From the NCBI GenBank assembly GCA_963691705.1, contig OY829540.1, positions 3,300,001 to 3,364,000 of the forward strand: DNA of 64,000 nt. The letters are read 5' to 3'. The position numbers and the translations under genes are program-made. The stretch is from Viola odorata. Taxonomy: Eukaryota; Streptophyta; Magnoliopsida; Malpighiales; Violaceae. The notes below the pieces were generated by a model that was not told where the DNA came from, did not search any database, and saw only the letters and a list, made by a program, of their open reading frames with translations. Of this stretch, positions 1 to 12,700 are shown piece after piece (position 1 is the stretch's first letter; the number at the start of each line of letters is the position of its first letter).

Positions 1-1017
1 AAAAAATAAAAATTCAAAATTCAAAAAAATTTAAAAATTGCTAAAATTCGAAAATAAATATAAATAATTTTTGAAAACAAATCTAATAATATATTAATTG
101 AAAATTTTTAATTGAGAAAAATAAATGAATTTTAAAAAAATAAAAAATATCTTTATATAGTTTTTTGAATTTTTCTACAATTTTCCAAACATTTTAGATT
201 TTTTTTTTCATTTTTAAACATCTTAGAGAAAGAAATGATTTAACATATTTCAATATTTTTTATTTTAAAAAAAAGTTTAAAAAATGCAGAAAATTCAAAA
301 AAAAATATAATGTTATTTTTTAAACATTTATGATTTTTTTAAATTTCATTTTTTTTCTTATGTCAAACATTATTAGTTTATCTAATTTCTTTTTTTTAGA
401 AGTATTTATATTTATTTTCGAATTTTAGAAAATTTTTAAACATTTTGGAATTTTGTATTTTTGAAAAAGTTCTTTTACATGTAAGCAAAAATAATAATAA
501 TAAATTCCACGTGTGACACTTAACGGTTTGCGATGGACGGAATTAACGTGAGGATCCAAATAGAAACGATCATTTGAACACGAGGGTCAAATGTGAACAA
601 AAATGAGATGAGAGATCAAATCAATACATTAAATCGAATGCAGATGCCACTTTTGATATTATCTCATTTACTTTTCATTTCTCTTAATTTTGGTTCACAC
701 ACTCAAACATTATCTAGGCTTGGACAAAAAGTAGAATGAATTTTATATTTATGTTGTTTGTCGTTGAAAAAACTCTAAAGTCTAAACTTTTCAAAAAAAA
801 TTGGTTGTCAAACAAAATTAATTCTTACTCGCCCCTGCCCTAGTTTTTTTTCCTTCATAATATTATGTAAAATGGATATACCTTACTTACTTAAGTTATT
901 CATCAGTTGAATAAATGCGTGGGTGTGTAAATAAAAGTTTTATTTTTGTTTTTATTTTTATCACAGATGGATTATTTTTGGTTTTAGAATGGGTAAATTC
1001 GTTATTTCTCAGAATTA
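1..1017. other. AT-rich intergenic DNA, no gene seen
   Basis: The stretch is dominated by A and T homopolymer runs with stops in every frame. No coding exon, RNA gene or bounded transposon was recognised before the MITE that starts at 1018. Confidence 0.6.
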
Positions 1018-1233
1018 CTCCCTCCGGTTTTCTTTAAACGACTTTTACTATTTGGACATGTATATCGAGAAAATCGGATGACTCACTATTTAACCCCAAA
1101 AAGTTCCGTATTTTTTTTCGAACGTACGTTCGAGAAAAAATTTAGGACAAAATTGTTTCAAATAGTGAGTCATTTGACATCTTTAATATGCGTGCACAAA
1201 TAGAAAAAATCGTTTAGAGAAAACCGGAAGGAA
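1018..1233. mobile_element. Stowaway-like MITE (copy 1)
   Basis: The terminal inverted repeat begins CTCCCTCCGGTTTTCT on the left, and the right end reads AGAAAACCGGAAGGAA. A TA dinucleotide flanks each side (1016-1017 and 1234-1235), as expected for Tc1/mariner-type insertion. The interior has a perfect palindrome, CGAACGTACGTTCG, and an inverted 'atgactcactattt' / 'aaatagtgagtcat' pair, so the single strand would fold into a long hairpin. There is no coding capacity. The same interior recurs at 1526 and 32374. Confidence 0.7.
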
Positions 1234-1525
1234 TATGTCCTAATAACATTTTCCTCCCGTGGAGCCTTTTAGATACCGCGGCTTAGGAAAGGAAAAAGTG
1301 GCTGCAAAACCAAAGTATATGTGATAATGATAAGGGCTTGTGCTTGGGCTTGGCTTTTGTATTGATTTATACTTTTTTGTTGGGCTTGGCCACAAGTGAG
1401 CAAATAAAAGGTTTTTTCTATTGGAATTGCGAGTTTTTTTTATTGCTCATGATCACGTGGGCTTGTTTCGAATTTTGGTACTCTTTTTTTTTTTTTGTAT
1501 TGATTCATGTACTCACAATTTCATA

Positions 1526-1770
1526 TTTCCTCCTAGTATTATTAACTGTCGTTTTAATTTTTGGTACGCATAGAAGACTGGATAACTCATTGTTTAGGAT
1601 AATTTTGCCCCTTATTTTTTCTCAAACGTACGAGTATCCTTAATGTACGTTCGAGAAAAAATAAAAGGTAAAATTGTCTCAAACAGTGAGTCATCTGGTT
1701 TTCTTAATATACATGCCCAAAATTAAAACGACGTTTAATTAAACTAACAGGAAATTAAATTAACAGGAAG
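1526..1770. mobile_element. Degenerate Stowaway-like MITE (copy 2)
   Basis: The left end, tttcctcctagtatta, pairs imperfectly with the right end, which contains ctaacaggaaa and an extra aacaggaag. The subterminal gtcgttttaatttt / aaaattaaaacgac pair is inverted. The core shares the 'acgtacgttcgagaaaaaat' and 'aaattgtctcaaacagtgagtcat' blocks with copies at 1018 and 32374. The exact ends are uncertain because the right terminus looks duplicated. Confidence 0.55.
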
Positions 1771-2957
1771 TATTAGATTGGCTTATCATTAGCTAAAGTT
1801 TTTTAGATAGCAATATAAAAAAAATCATACAAATCACAACACAGTATTAAATTAAAGAAAAATCTAAAAGCGCAAGTGCTCTACTAATTGTGTATTATGA
1901 TTAAGCTTATTTTATTTTATTCTATAACCAAACCAAACAATTGAAAAAAAAATTCAAGGTCTTGCATATCCCGTGACATAAAAAACGGAAAATGCTAGAA
2001 TACAAATTTATCAGTTATTATTGAAAAAAAACTCTATTTTTTTTCAATTACATTCCTTTTTTGTGTGAATTGCATATATCTTTTAATTTATTGGGTTAAA
2101 ATTAATTATGTTCGTATCAAATTGGTCCAATGATAGATAATGTGTTCTCGACATTTTATTTTTCATACCGAGAATTTAAACATGCAACCTTTCTTAAAAG
2201 ATAAGATTGACAAATCACTCACACTAATTATAGGTTGGTATCAATTACATCCCTTTGCTCCTTAATGTTTGTGAAGACATCAAAATAGAGTATTACTCCT
2301 CACCAATAAGGAGTAAATTAGTAAAATTAAACATAAAATTATTTAAAAAATTAGAAAGTAATAAAATGTTATTTAATTTTAGAGAAACAAAAAATTTAAA
2401 ATGTTAATTAATTCGAGACATATATTGTAACCCTATCCACCATGCTTTCATTTTTTTTCCTCTTTCAATGTTACCTACAACTTACTTTTCTTCTCTCTCT
2501 TTTCCTTGTTCTCAGGCCAAATATTGTTGACTTTTAAAAAAGTAACTTTTGGAGCATAATTTTCTCTATCATCCCGTCTTGAATTCAATGGATGCTGCCG
2601 TTTTAAGTTTCAGCTATTTGTGTTATCCATTATTTTTTTAATTATTTAGGTCAATGATATTCCATGCTGTTTCTTTTTTTTAAATGGACAAAGTACAAAC
2701 ACTACACTACATCAAAGATTCTGTCCCTATTAAAAGAACTTCTGAGTCACAAATTCCCCCATTCTTAATTTCCACCCACTAATATCAGAGGCTATATTTT
2801 ATACTAACTTTGATTATTAGTACATTTTTTTATATAAAAAATTATAAAGTCTAAATCTTTAGACTGAAAGCTGAATATCCTCGAATGCAATCACTTTTAA
2901 CCACGAAAAAAAAAGGAGAGAAAAAGAAAAAACGAAACAAGATTCTTTGACTATTTA
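1771..2957. other. Intergenic, no gene seen
   Basis: AT-rich DNA with no supportable exon, RNA gene or bounded element. A pyrimidine-rich patch near 2450-2510 resembles a plant 5' leader, but no reading frame follows it. Confidence 0.5.
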
Positions 2958-3912
2958 GACCATCCACAACGATGGGTGTTAAATTTAAGGTGTTATTCAC
3001 TTTTTTTCCTACCACATCAGTTTAACACTCAACCAAATTATCAAATAACACCCACTTCTCACAGCAAGGGATTATTCAAAGTGTTATTCACTTTCTCTCC
3101 CTTCCACATCATTTAATCATATACCTCACCATATTTTTCATTTCTTTTTCTTATTAAATTTATTATTACTATAATAATTATTTTTTATAATATAATAAAT
3201 AATATATAATATATTTTTAATATAAATTAATTAAATTTCATAATTTTTTTCAGATTTCAAAAAATCTATACTTTTTTAATACAATACATAATATAATATT
3301 TTTTAAGACTAACATACGATATTATTTATCACTCAGTATATATAGATTATTGCAAACGAACAAGAAAATACACACAACATAACACAAACACAAGCTCTAT
3401 TTATAGATCTCAAAAAATAAAAATAATGGTATATTTTTTTAAATTATTTTGTGTAATTATAATGAAAAAAGGCAATTAAAAAAGAAGAAAATGAAAAAAA
3501 ATGTAAAAAATTCTGATTTTTTTTTGTGTCCAAATAATACAACCCTAGTCTCAATTTATAGATCTCAAAAAATTAAAAATATTGGTATATTTTTTATAAA
3601 ATTATTTTCAGTATTTATTATAAAAAACCCCATTTAAAAATGAGGGAAAAAAAAGAAAGAATTCGGTGGCCAATGGCAGCACGCCACGCGTGCGCTTCAG
3701 GGCTGACAGCCCTGCAGCGCACGCGTGGCACGCTGCCATTGGGTTACCTAATTTTTTTAAAATAAAAAAAAAATTGACAGTGGGGGGTCCCACTGTCAGT
3801 TTAATGCGGTACCAAATTTTGGTACCGGGACTATCCTACTCGGCACTTGCTCCCCAAAAAATCCATTGCTGTACCAAATAATCCCTCATTTGATACATTG
3901 GTGCTGATGGTC
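2958..3912. mobile_element. PIF/Harbinger-like non-autonomous element
   Basis: The left end, GACCATCCACAACGATGGG, and the reverse complement of the right end, GACCATCAGCACCAATG, are related inverted termini. TTA/TTT-like trinucleotides flank them, close to the TWA target typical of Harbinger elements but not an exact duplication. Inside are two ~60-bp direct repeats (near 3397 and 3553, both with 'tttatagatctcaaaaa') and three consecutive palindromes at 3670-3742, 3775-3798 and 3809-3827. No transposase is encoded. The superfamily is an inference from the ends. Confidence 0.5.
3670..3742. repeat. GC-rich near-perfect palindrome
   Basis: The left arm starts ccaatggcag and continues through gccacgcgtgcgct. 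The right arm is its complement and ends ctgccattgg. The centre is itself self-complementary (agggctgacagccct). It is GC-rich within AT-rich DNA and would make a very stable stem. It lies inside the Harbinger-like element. Confidence 0.8.
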
Positions 3913-4237
3913 TTTAGTGTTATTGAGATAAAGTTACGAATTTTAATTAGTTAATGTATGTCATTTTATGAATTTGAATTTTAATATTGTAATAATAACT
4001 AATAATATAATCGATATTTTTAAAATAAAAGAATATACATCTCAAAATTTAACTTACAAAATAGAAATAATGCTAAAAAAGACATCTTTTTATAGTCCAA
4101 ATATGACCCGATGGGATAATTTGTTTTTTCTAATACTAGAGCGAGAGATTACTTGAAGAGATCGAAAAAAATATTCAACTATTTAAGGTGGTTAAAAAAG
4201 AGTGAGTTAATTTCAATATAAGCATGTCCATAACGCC
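3913..4237. other. Intergenic, no gene seen
   Basis: AT-rich spacer between two mobile elements. No feature is supported. Confidence 0.5.
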
Positions 4238-4788
4238 CCAGGGCACGGTGCGGTTCGGTTCAGGTTTGGACAGAACCAGAATTAGAGTTTAGAACCGGTT
4301 CGGTTCGGTTTCGGGTAATTGTATTTTTAAAGCTAGAAGCAAACCGCACCAGAAGCATCTGGTTTCGGTTCAGTTCCGGGTTGTTCCGGTGAAATTTCTG
4401 AAAGTTTCTAATTAGTCTCATGGTTCCAGAATTTCACAAGAAAAAGAAAAAATACTAATAAAAACTCAAATAAATGTGCTGAACCCATGTCTCACATCGC
4501 ATAAATTCACATTACCTTGCCAAAATACAAGTTCACGATATAAATCGAAGCGCCAAAATATAAGTTCACGATACAAATTAAAGCGTCAAAACATAAAGCG
4601 TCATTTATTTCGGGTAAATCGGATAAACCGGGTTGCATGATATATAGAACCGGAACTAAACTATTTATTTCTGAACGGTTCGGTTATGATTTCACTATTT
4701 TTGGATTTAAAATCCAAACCAAACCATCCCAATTCAGTCTGATTCAAAGAATCGGTTCGGATTTTCAGTTTTTTTAGGCCCAGCTCTA
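4238..4788. mobile_element. Probable hAT-like non-autonomous element rich in CGGTTCGGTT
   Basis: The segment is built from many variants of the CGGTTCGGTT motif in both orientations near its two ends, a composition often seen in plant hAT-like non-autonomous elements. Candidate 8-bp target duplications are ataacgcc (4230-4237) and ataacacc (4789-4796), 7 of 8 identical. The right end (..GGCCCAGCTCTA) resembles the reverse of common hAT ends, but the left end matches it poorly, so boundaries are tentative. Confidence 0.4.
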
Positions 4789-4812
4789 ATAACACCACTA
4801 CAGAATGAGAAT

Positions 4813-5081
4813 GGGAAAATGCATTTTGTGGCACCAGTCAAACAATTGTTTGACTATTTTGGCACCTCCTCTTTTTTTTTTTTTAAAAGGTACCCGTAAA
4901 TAAACGAAATGTCACATTTGGTACCTCCGACTAACACCGTCCACTTTCCACCGTTAAATGGCCTACGTGGCACGCCACGTCGGATGCCACGTCAAACACG
5001 GGTGACATGGCATGCCACGTAGGTCATTACTGACCCGGTTACGATTACACAGGTCGGGTCCGGATTTTTCCGACCCGGATT
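4813..5081. repeat. Left TIR of the 4813-7827 Mutator-like element
   Basis: It matches the reverse complement of 7559-7827 almost throughout. Visible differences are small substitutions and length changes in the A/T runs. It contains clustered 'ACGTGGCA' motifs and the palindromic block around 4970-5020. Confidence 0.85.
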
Positions 5082-6048
5082 GAAACGACGTCGTTTCACC
5101 ATTTGCTTGAAACGACGCCGTTTCATTCTTTTATTTTCTAAACCTTTCCTCTCTTTTCTCCTTTTTATTTCTTTTATTCCATTCTTTTTCTTTTCTTTTT
5201 CTTTTCTTTTCACTCTCCTCTCATTTCTACCCCTCATCATCATCATCATCACAACCGCTCATCACCAAACCCGTCACCACAACCGCTCATCACCACCACC
5301 AAATCCGCCACCACAGCCGGCTTCCTTCTACCCCTCGCCGCTGCCACCACCACAGCCGGCCTCCCACCACCACCGCACCTCCACAACGCCACCACTATCA
5401 CAACCGGCCTCAAACCCAACCACCAAAACTACCAAATCCTGACCCATCTCCAACACCAAACCATCAAACCTGATCTACCCCACACTAAAATCCCCAAACC
5501 ACCCGTCGCCGCTGCCACCAAACCACCACACAAAACCCATCTCCTTCTTGGTCAAAAACCAAACCCACAACAACGGGAAGAAAACAAAACAGAGAAGAAG
5601 AGAGGAAGAAGAAAGAAAAGAAAAAAGAGAGGAAACGAGTGAATACCCACCGAATATTGCAATCTTCTTCTTCTTTGAAATGGTTTGGTGTGGATTTGGT
5701 AATTTGGCAGTGAAGATATAAATTAGCTATGATTTTGCCTTGATTTTTTTATGCAATCCATCTTTGAGAGAATAAGGACGCTTAATATTTGATTTCAATC
5801 AAGTGGGCTTGAGATTTGAAGACCCATCTCTAAATTGGTGCGTTCATTTCTGCAAGCTAATGGAAAGAAAGGTAAAAACTAACAAGAAAGGAAAGCAAAG
5901 AGGAAAGGAAAGATAGGAAAAAAGTATGGTGATTGATGTTCAGATCCGGAATAAAAGATAGGAGTACATCTGAAAATACCAGCATGATTGCTTAAATCCG
6001 GATTAAAAAAAAAAGACCGGATGAAAAAAGAAAGAAATCCTGAAAAGG

Positions 6049-7385
6049 TGTTTGAGCGTAAAATGTCTTGTTATCATCATCCTTTTGCGTCTATTTTAGG
6101 ATGATGATACTGCTAATTCTTGGGTTTTCCACTCCTTTTTACAGATTATGTTGCTGATAAGCAAAGCATTCTTTAGGAGCTGAAATCGCCAAGCTGAGAG
6201 CTGTTTTACATCAGAAGCTTCCTTGCCCCAGACCTGGGAAAAAGAGATCTGAATTTGTTAGAGTGAGCCAGCTGTCTTCTCCTTCTAGAAGAATTATGTC
6301 CAGTCAGCTAGAAGTCCCATTGTTAGAGAATCTCCTATTTTGTTGTAGAGGAGATTAAAACAATTATTATTTAGTCAGATTTGATTTCTTTTTGAGATTT
6401 GAAAATTGGAGGGATTGCCTATAGATAGTAGCCGACTAGCGCTAGAACTTTTAACTCCTTCTTCCCGAATATTTCCTTCTTCTTTTCTCTGGACAACAGC
6501 CATTAACAGAGCGTGAAAAACTCTGTTTACTTTCTTCTTTAATTAATTAAATCCTTTTTATGCTTTTAATCTCTTTTATATATTTATTATGATGATGCTT
6601 GGCTAAATTCTATTTTTCCTTGTAAGGATTCATTGCCGTGAATAATTGATTGTGAGATCTAATTGTTCTTATTAAATTCCAGCTTATATCTCTAATTGTT
6701 TTAGTTGAATGTCAAGTTAATCTTATTCCTATTGAAGTCTGATCATCTACAAATATGATTTGATTAATTACAGTCTTCTCTTGATACTTTGGAGTCTACA
6801 TTGTAAAGAGAGATGCGAAGGCAACTATCTGATTGACGGATCAGAATAGAAAACGAATAGAGTCAGGTTTATAGGATTTTTATCCCAGATTTGGGATCGG
6901 TCTCTCCCTGCGAATTATCAATCATTTGATTAAATTCTATAGAGTGTCTCTTAGAAATGTCAAACCGATTAGGGGCTTCTAATAGAGTGTCTCTTTATTA
7001 GCCTTGTTTAGGAGGAGAGTAGGAGATTTAGGTGAACACCTGGTCTCTATAGCCGCCTATAAGTTCGGTCTTGAAAATACTTGAATCAATGATCAATTAG
7101 TTTAATTCATGTGCTTAGTCGAATCCTTACTGGGAACTTTGTCATCTTTGAACACACACATAACACACTTTCTTTACTGTTTTATGCTATTTCTGTTTCT
7201 TAAGCAATTACAACACAACAATCAATATTGGTATTTACCACCTGTTACTCATCTTGTCATTTATAAAGAATATTAATTGCCACCGAATCCCTGAGGACGA
7301 ACCTTTTACCACTTGCTACTGTTATAAAACTACATGTGCATTGGTAGATTGTATTATTTTATTTTGACGGTTTCGGCAACCATCA
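6049..7385 (+). mobile_element. Solo LTR (family A) nested in the Mutator-like element
   Basis: The segment begins TGTTTGAGCG and ends GCAACCATCA, so it has the TG..CA ends of an LTR. It is flanked by an exact 5-bp duplication, AAAGG (6044-6048 and 7386-7390). The right end (ccctgaggacgaac followed by gacggtttcggcaaccatca) resembles U5 ends of plant Gypsy-type LTRs, but this family assignment is from memory of such ends. No gag or pol remains, which fits LTR-LTR recombination. A ~65-codon frame near 6170-6360 is simply part of this LTR. A related LTR lies at 51055-52410 in the opposite orientation. Confidence 0.8.
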
Positions 7386-7558
7386 AAAGGAAAAAGAAAA
7401 AAAATCCTGATGAAAAAAGAAAGAAATCCGGAAAAGGAAGAAAAGAAGGAAAATCCAGAATTTAAAAAAAAAACAAAAAATCGGATGAAAAAAGAAAGAA
7501 ATTCGGAAAAGGAAAAAATCCGGAATTAAAAAAAATCCGAAATGGCGCGTTTAAAAAA

Positions 7559-7827
7559 AATCCGGGTCGGGAAAATCCGGACCCGGGTCGTGTAATCGTA
7601 ACCGGGTCAGTAATGACCTACGTGGCATGCCATGTCACCCGTGTCTGCCGTGGCATCCGACGTGGCGTGCCACGTATGCCATTTAACGGTGGAAAGTGGA
7701 CGGTATTAGTCGGAGGTACCAAATGTGACATTTTGTTTATTTACCGGTACCTTTTAAAGACAAAAAAAGAAAAGGTACCAAAAGAGTCAAATAATTGTTT
7801 GACAGGTGCCACAAAATGTATTTTCCG
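7559..7827. repeat. Right TIR of the 4813-7827 Mutator-like element
   Basis: Inverted copy of 4813-5081. It ends ..AAAATGTATTTTCCG just before the aatgagaat duplication. Confidence 0.85.
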
Positions 7828-9774
7828 AATGAGAATCAGTTCACTCACCTGGCAGCAAAAAGTACCTTAAAAGATGGGTATTGCATTTCATCTGCAAATT
7901 GCGAAATGATATTTAAACTAAGTAGTGTGATGTTTTTTTTTTTTTTTTAAAACGAAAAGAGAAAAAATACAAAAAATAATAAATAAAAAGAAATAAAAAC
8001 AGGTCAGGTGAGTGAGGCAATTTCCCAAAACCGGATTTTAAGGAGCCTAAAGGGTAATTATGTCAAACAACACATTTTCCGATAAAAAATTACTAAAAAC
8101 AAAAAACAGTTTCTCTTTCGTCTTTCGTCCGTTGTTTGTTGCCATTCACCAAATTCATCCAGGATTCTCTCACACGAAGAGTTTATGTTTTGCCCAAAGT
8201 TGTAGAACACGGTATGGTTATAAACCGTCGTGGGAAATAGTTAAGAGATACAGTATTTGGTATAGAAATTACATATGAATTTAGTTCAGCCCAACTGAAA
8301 TTATTACGAATCTTGTGATTGTTATGATGTTTTAAAAGAGAATTCAATTCTTTGTAAATTGAATCTGACATATTAATGAAAGTGGAAATTCTTGTACAAA
8401 TGGATGTGATTTATGAGAAATTCAATTAACTTTTAAATTATTAATTATACTATTACAAAATATATAGACATTTGGAAACGAAAAGAGTATAAATTGCTAC
8501 CAGCTAACAAAGCTCCACATTGCAATGAGTGTTTTATAACAAAATTTTAAAGCTTTTGACATTAGTTTGGATGGGAAATTAATGGATGAGTTGATTTGCA
8601 TCTTTTTGAGTTTTCAAAGGTTTTCGAAGTTTCCGGTTCATTTGTAGGTTGATTTGAAATAGATTTCAACTTCTTAGTTTCTCTTAAAATCAATATAAAC
8701 TGCAATTTTATATTTATTTATTAAAAAATTATTTTATAGATTAATACTTATTACCTACGATACTTAAAATCAATATATTCACGGGCGAGTTTTAGAGCGG
8801 GTTAATTGGGTGGTTAATGTTTTTTTGACTTAATTTTAGGGTGTGCATAAAGTTGAAAGCATGGCAACAATCCTAAGAAAAGAAAAAGAAAAAGAAAAAG
8901 AAAATTAAAATTGAGTTGTTTTGTTTTAATGAACTGGAATGAACGCAGATACACACATAACGAGGCATGTCCTTCTCTTCACCCTCTTCACTCTCTGAAT
9001 CAACTTTTGCAGATTCCTCTCTCTTCCTTATTTTCGCCCTTCATCACTTCATTTTTGCTTCTCTTTCTTTCTTTTCCTTTCTCTCTGTGCAAAGATCTTT
9101 CCTTTTGTTAGTCTGATGACTGATACTAACCATGCTGCTATTTTCTGCATTCATTGCTCTCTTTCCATCCGTTAATGGCTTTATTTTATGACTCTACCAA
9201 CTCCTCATCTTTCCTTTACTTGCTCTTCTCCTGTTATTATACCTCATTCTACGTCTTGCTATCTGAAAACAACTACTCCTCCCTCCCCTTTGCCTCGATT
9301 GTCCTAAAGTCCTAAAGTTTTTCACTCCACGCATGTCCGTTTCGGCTACCTGGGTCTTGTCTTAATCTTGTAACCAAAGCTCTCCCAAGGTAGGTTTCTT
9401 TGTTATCTGTAAAAAGACAGGAGAACCCACATGCTCTTGTGCCTGCAAAAGTTGCTTTCTTTGGTTGCTACTGTAAGTGAAGGTTTATGGTTTTGATAGA
9501 AAAAGGTTTTAGCTTTTTCATCTTCACTTGCTATTCTCTTCAAATCTCTTAGCTTTGGATGTTTCTTCAAGTGTGCTTTTTCCTAACCACTGATTTTTTT
9601 CTCTTTTCAAACTCTTGGTGGGTGTTTTAAGTGATTTCTGTTTAGGCACCAAGAAATGCAGCTAGTCTAGTTGGGTGGTTGTTTAGTTTCTATTGGAGTA
9701 GAGGGACTATTGTAGGCTCTTGGATCATTTTAAAGAGTCTGTAATGAAGTTGATCTTGTGAAAAGTGTGAAAAG
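7828..9774. other. Upstream region and 5' leader of the DUF630/DUF632 gene
   Basis: 7828-8880 is AT-rich spacer with no recognised gene. From about 8960 the plus strand becomes pyrimidine-rich (repeated ctctcttc-type tracts), typical of a plant transcription start and leader. A good splice donor, AAG|GTAGG, at about 9390 suggests that the long leader contains an intron ending shortly before the ATG at 9775. The acceptor cannot be fixed by eye. Upstream ATGs in the leader are followed quickly by stops. Confidence 0.45.
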
Positions 9775-12700
9775 ATGGGTTCTGCAAGCTCCAAAGCAGA
9801 GAAGAATGAAGCTCTGCGTTTGTGCAAGGCACGCAGGAGATTCATTAAGCAAGCAATTGATTCTAGGTACAATCTTGCCGCAGCTCATGTCTCTTACACT
9901 AACTCTCTTAAAACTATTGGCATTGCTCTCCGTAGATTCGCTGAGGCGGAGATTTTGATAGAATCATCTCTTTCAACAACCTCAGCTACTGAACTCGACA
10001 AGACCCCATCTCACTCCTCATACCCTTCCCCTTCTCCCTCTCACATTGCAGAGGTAGCAGATTCACCATTGCACAATGAGAGCCCCATTTCATCCCCAGT
10101 TGTGAATGTAAGTCATATGAGAAGTGGAGGTAGTGGTAATGCAGTGACTGTTAAAGTTAATTTGGGCAACAGAAGTGCTAATGGCTTTGTAGAGGATGAG
10201 TCATTAGGGTTCTCTATGCCAATGCCTCCACCGCCTCCCCCTCCTTTTGAATCAGGTGGTTCTTGGGATTATTTTGATCCTAGTGATCATTGTGAGAGTT
10301 TTAGGTTTGTGGGGCAGCACAATGAGTTGGATGTGAACTTTGATAGTGTAAGAGGATGGAATGATTTTAGGGGCGAAAAAGTTGGCACTAGCCAAGGTCT
10401 TGTGGCTGCGAAGGGAAAATTGGAAAGGGTTGAATCTGGTGAAAATTGCCGGGCACAGGAAGGAGCTATAAGGTCCGGAATGGAGCAAAGGGGCTTTGAA
10501 AGTTCTGGTAATTCACTTGTTCGATGTGATAGGGATAGAAAAAGGGCACAAGGTAATGCCAATTCAAATAGGGTGAGGGAAGGTGAAGGTTCTAAACGAC
10601 AAGTTCCTGAAGGTCAAATGAGGCAGGGGGGAATGGTAGGAAATGTCAATGGTTTGGCTCTTGAGCACTCAGGTTCAAAGAAAGAGAGAGCGTCAGCGGG
10701 GAATGATTTATCAGCTGAGAGAGAAGATCCATCAGAGTACATTACACATAGAGCTAAAGATTTTCTTTCAAGCATAAAAGATATCGAACATCGCTTCTTT
10801 AGAGCATCTGAATCAGGCAAAGAACTTTCCAGAATGCTTGAAGCAAGCAATATCAGGGTTGGATTTTCTGAAGCTAAGGGTAATTTCTTTTGCTGAATGG
10901 CTTAGGCCAGCCAAGTAATTTATCTCCTTCGTTTGCCCCCTTTAATGCTGAGAAATTGTATGCTTTGCTGGTGCAACATTTTTATAGCTGAAAGTCTCTG
11001 AAGCACTTTGTAACAACTGTGATTTTTGCAGGGAGGTCATCTGCCTCAGGACTTTTGATTGCTTGTCAATTAGTTTGCTGCCATGGGAAGACTGCGCTTG
11101 TTTCTCATGGTGAGCTTTAGCTTCCCAGTTTGTTCTGTTGGTTGATCAGAGATTGTTCAAATGCTTTTATCTCTCCTTTTCAAGTTTCTTTCTTTGCCTT
11201 TGCTCCAGGAATTGCGGCATTCTTAAGTATTATAATTACAAAGAAAAGTCTCATTCAGACCAAAAATCAGCCATGTTAAACTCTTAATTGTATTTTCTAA
11301 GGAAAAAAAGTCCTTATAAGCAGCTGCAAATTATAAAGTTTTCAATTGGAGTGGATTTGGTTATATAACTATCATGGAAGCTCAGAATTTTTTTCCAACT
11401 GTTTGTCTGTGTAATAAATTTGTCCTTCAGTTCACTGGGAGTAGGGCTAAATAACCCTTGTTTAATTCAGAGCAACAAATATGAACATACAGCCTATTAA
11501 ATACTGAGCAAATAGTCAATTCAATTTTCAGGCAAATATATCTGGTTTTAAGCTTATATTTTACTTTTATGGTTGTATTGTAAACAATGTTTCTTGTTTC
11601 TTGGTATTGTAGAACCTGCAGAGCATACAACAAAGATCATTACCTGGAAGCGAACAACTTCTTCTAGGTCGTCTTCATCAAGAAATCCACTTGCTATCGA
11701 TGCAAAGGATGATGTTTCTGATAGCGGCAGTGATTTTTTTGAGGACTTCTACATGATTTCTGGAAGTCATTCCTGCACTCTTGACAGAATGTATGCATGG
11801 GAGAGGAAGCTCCATGATGAAGTAAAGGTATCTTTGTAAAGCCTCTTACTTCTATAACTTTTTTTCTCTTTTTGATGGTCTTATTTTCATTCATGGTTCT
11901 TCATACTTCTCCACTATGAGATGTAATATATGTTAGCACTATTTTATAATTGTTGTGCCAAACATATCTGTGTTTTTTTCTTAACTGTGTCTCAGCTCTC
12001 ATATATATCATAATAATTTATAGGAGGAGGCATTTTCTTTGTTGTGATATAAAGTAGCATATTAACTTCTGATATCATGGACCTGTATGTTCTGTCTGCT
12101 GGGTCTATCTAGTTAGAAATCGAAAAGGTCTGTTCACGAATCCAACCCTATCCAACTTTCGATTAGCCCTTTATTGGTTTTACATAAGCCCTATATATAA
12201 CTTAACCTTTCAAACATGAAAAAGAGATATTCACACCAGGGTCTTATGTATAAATGAACTTCATATGTGCATCTATATGGGTATTTATTCACAGCATATT
12301 GTTCCCATCCATATGTGCTGACTCTGGACTCCAATTTCTTTCTGAAGGCTAGTGAAGCTATTAGGAAGGAGTATGATAAAAAATGTGGCCATCTTAGGCA
12401 CCAGTTTGCTAAGGATTGTAGTACTCAAGTGATTGATAAAACTAGGACTGTTGTCAAGGATCTACATTCACGGATACGCGTGGCAATTCATTCAGTAGAT
12501 TCTATCTCAAAACGGATTGAGAAAATGAGGGATGAAGAACTTCAGCACCAACTACTAGAGCTAATTCAAGGGTAAGTAGTGTTTTATTTTCTTCCTCTCA
12601 AAAAGTTGAGAATTGATACAGTAGCATGATCACCTGTTCTCTATAGGATTTGTACTTATTAAGCTTCATATTCAACTACATGCGATGGCTGATGACAAGT

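Larger units (their letters stand above)
4813..7827. mobile_element. Non-autonomous Mutator-like element with 269-bp TIRs
   Basis: Long inverted repeats run from 4813-5081 (left) and 7559-7827 (right). They share GGAAAATRCATTTTGTGGCACC, the 'acctccgacta' block, and the cluster of TACGTGGCACGCCACGT-like palindromes. The flanks show an exact 9-bp target duplication, aatgagaat (4804-4812 and 7828-7836), extendable to 10 bp with the preceding g. Length and TIR structure fit a TIR-type MULE. The interior holds a (CAT)n and CCA-rich segment at 5235-5440, an 'AAACGACGYCGTTT' motif pair near 5084-5125, and a nested solo LTR. No transposase is present, so any movement needed another element. Confidence 0.85.

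Noticed and set aside
5080..5442. 120-codon frame rich in Phe/Ser and His/Pro on the plus strand
   Set aside because: It is a translation of a T/C-rich and CCA-rich simple-sequence stretch inside the non-autonomous MULE, with no domain and no conserved start.
6170..6360. ~65-codon frame (AEIAKLRAVLHQKL...) that looked like a gene fragment captured by the MULE
   Set aside because: It lies inside a solo LTR with TG..CA ends and exact AAAGG duplications, and the related LTR at 51055-52410 covers the same region.
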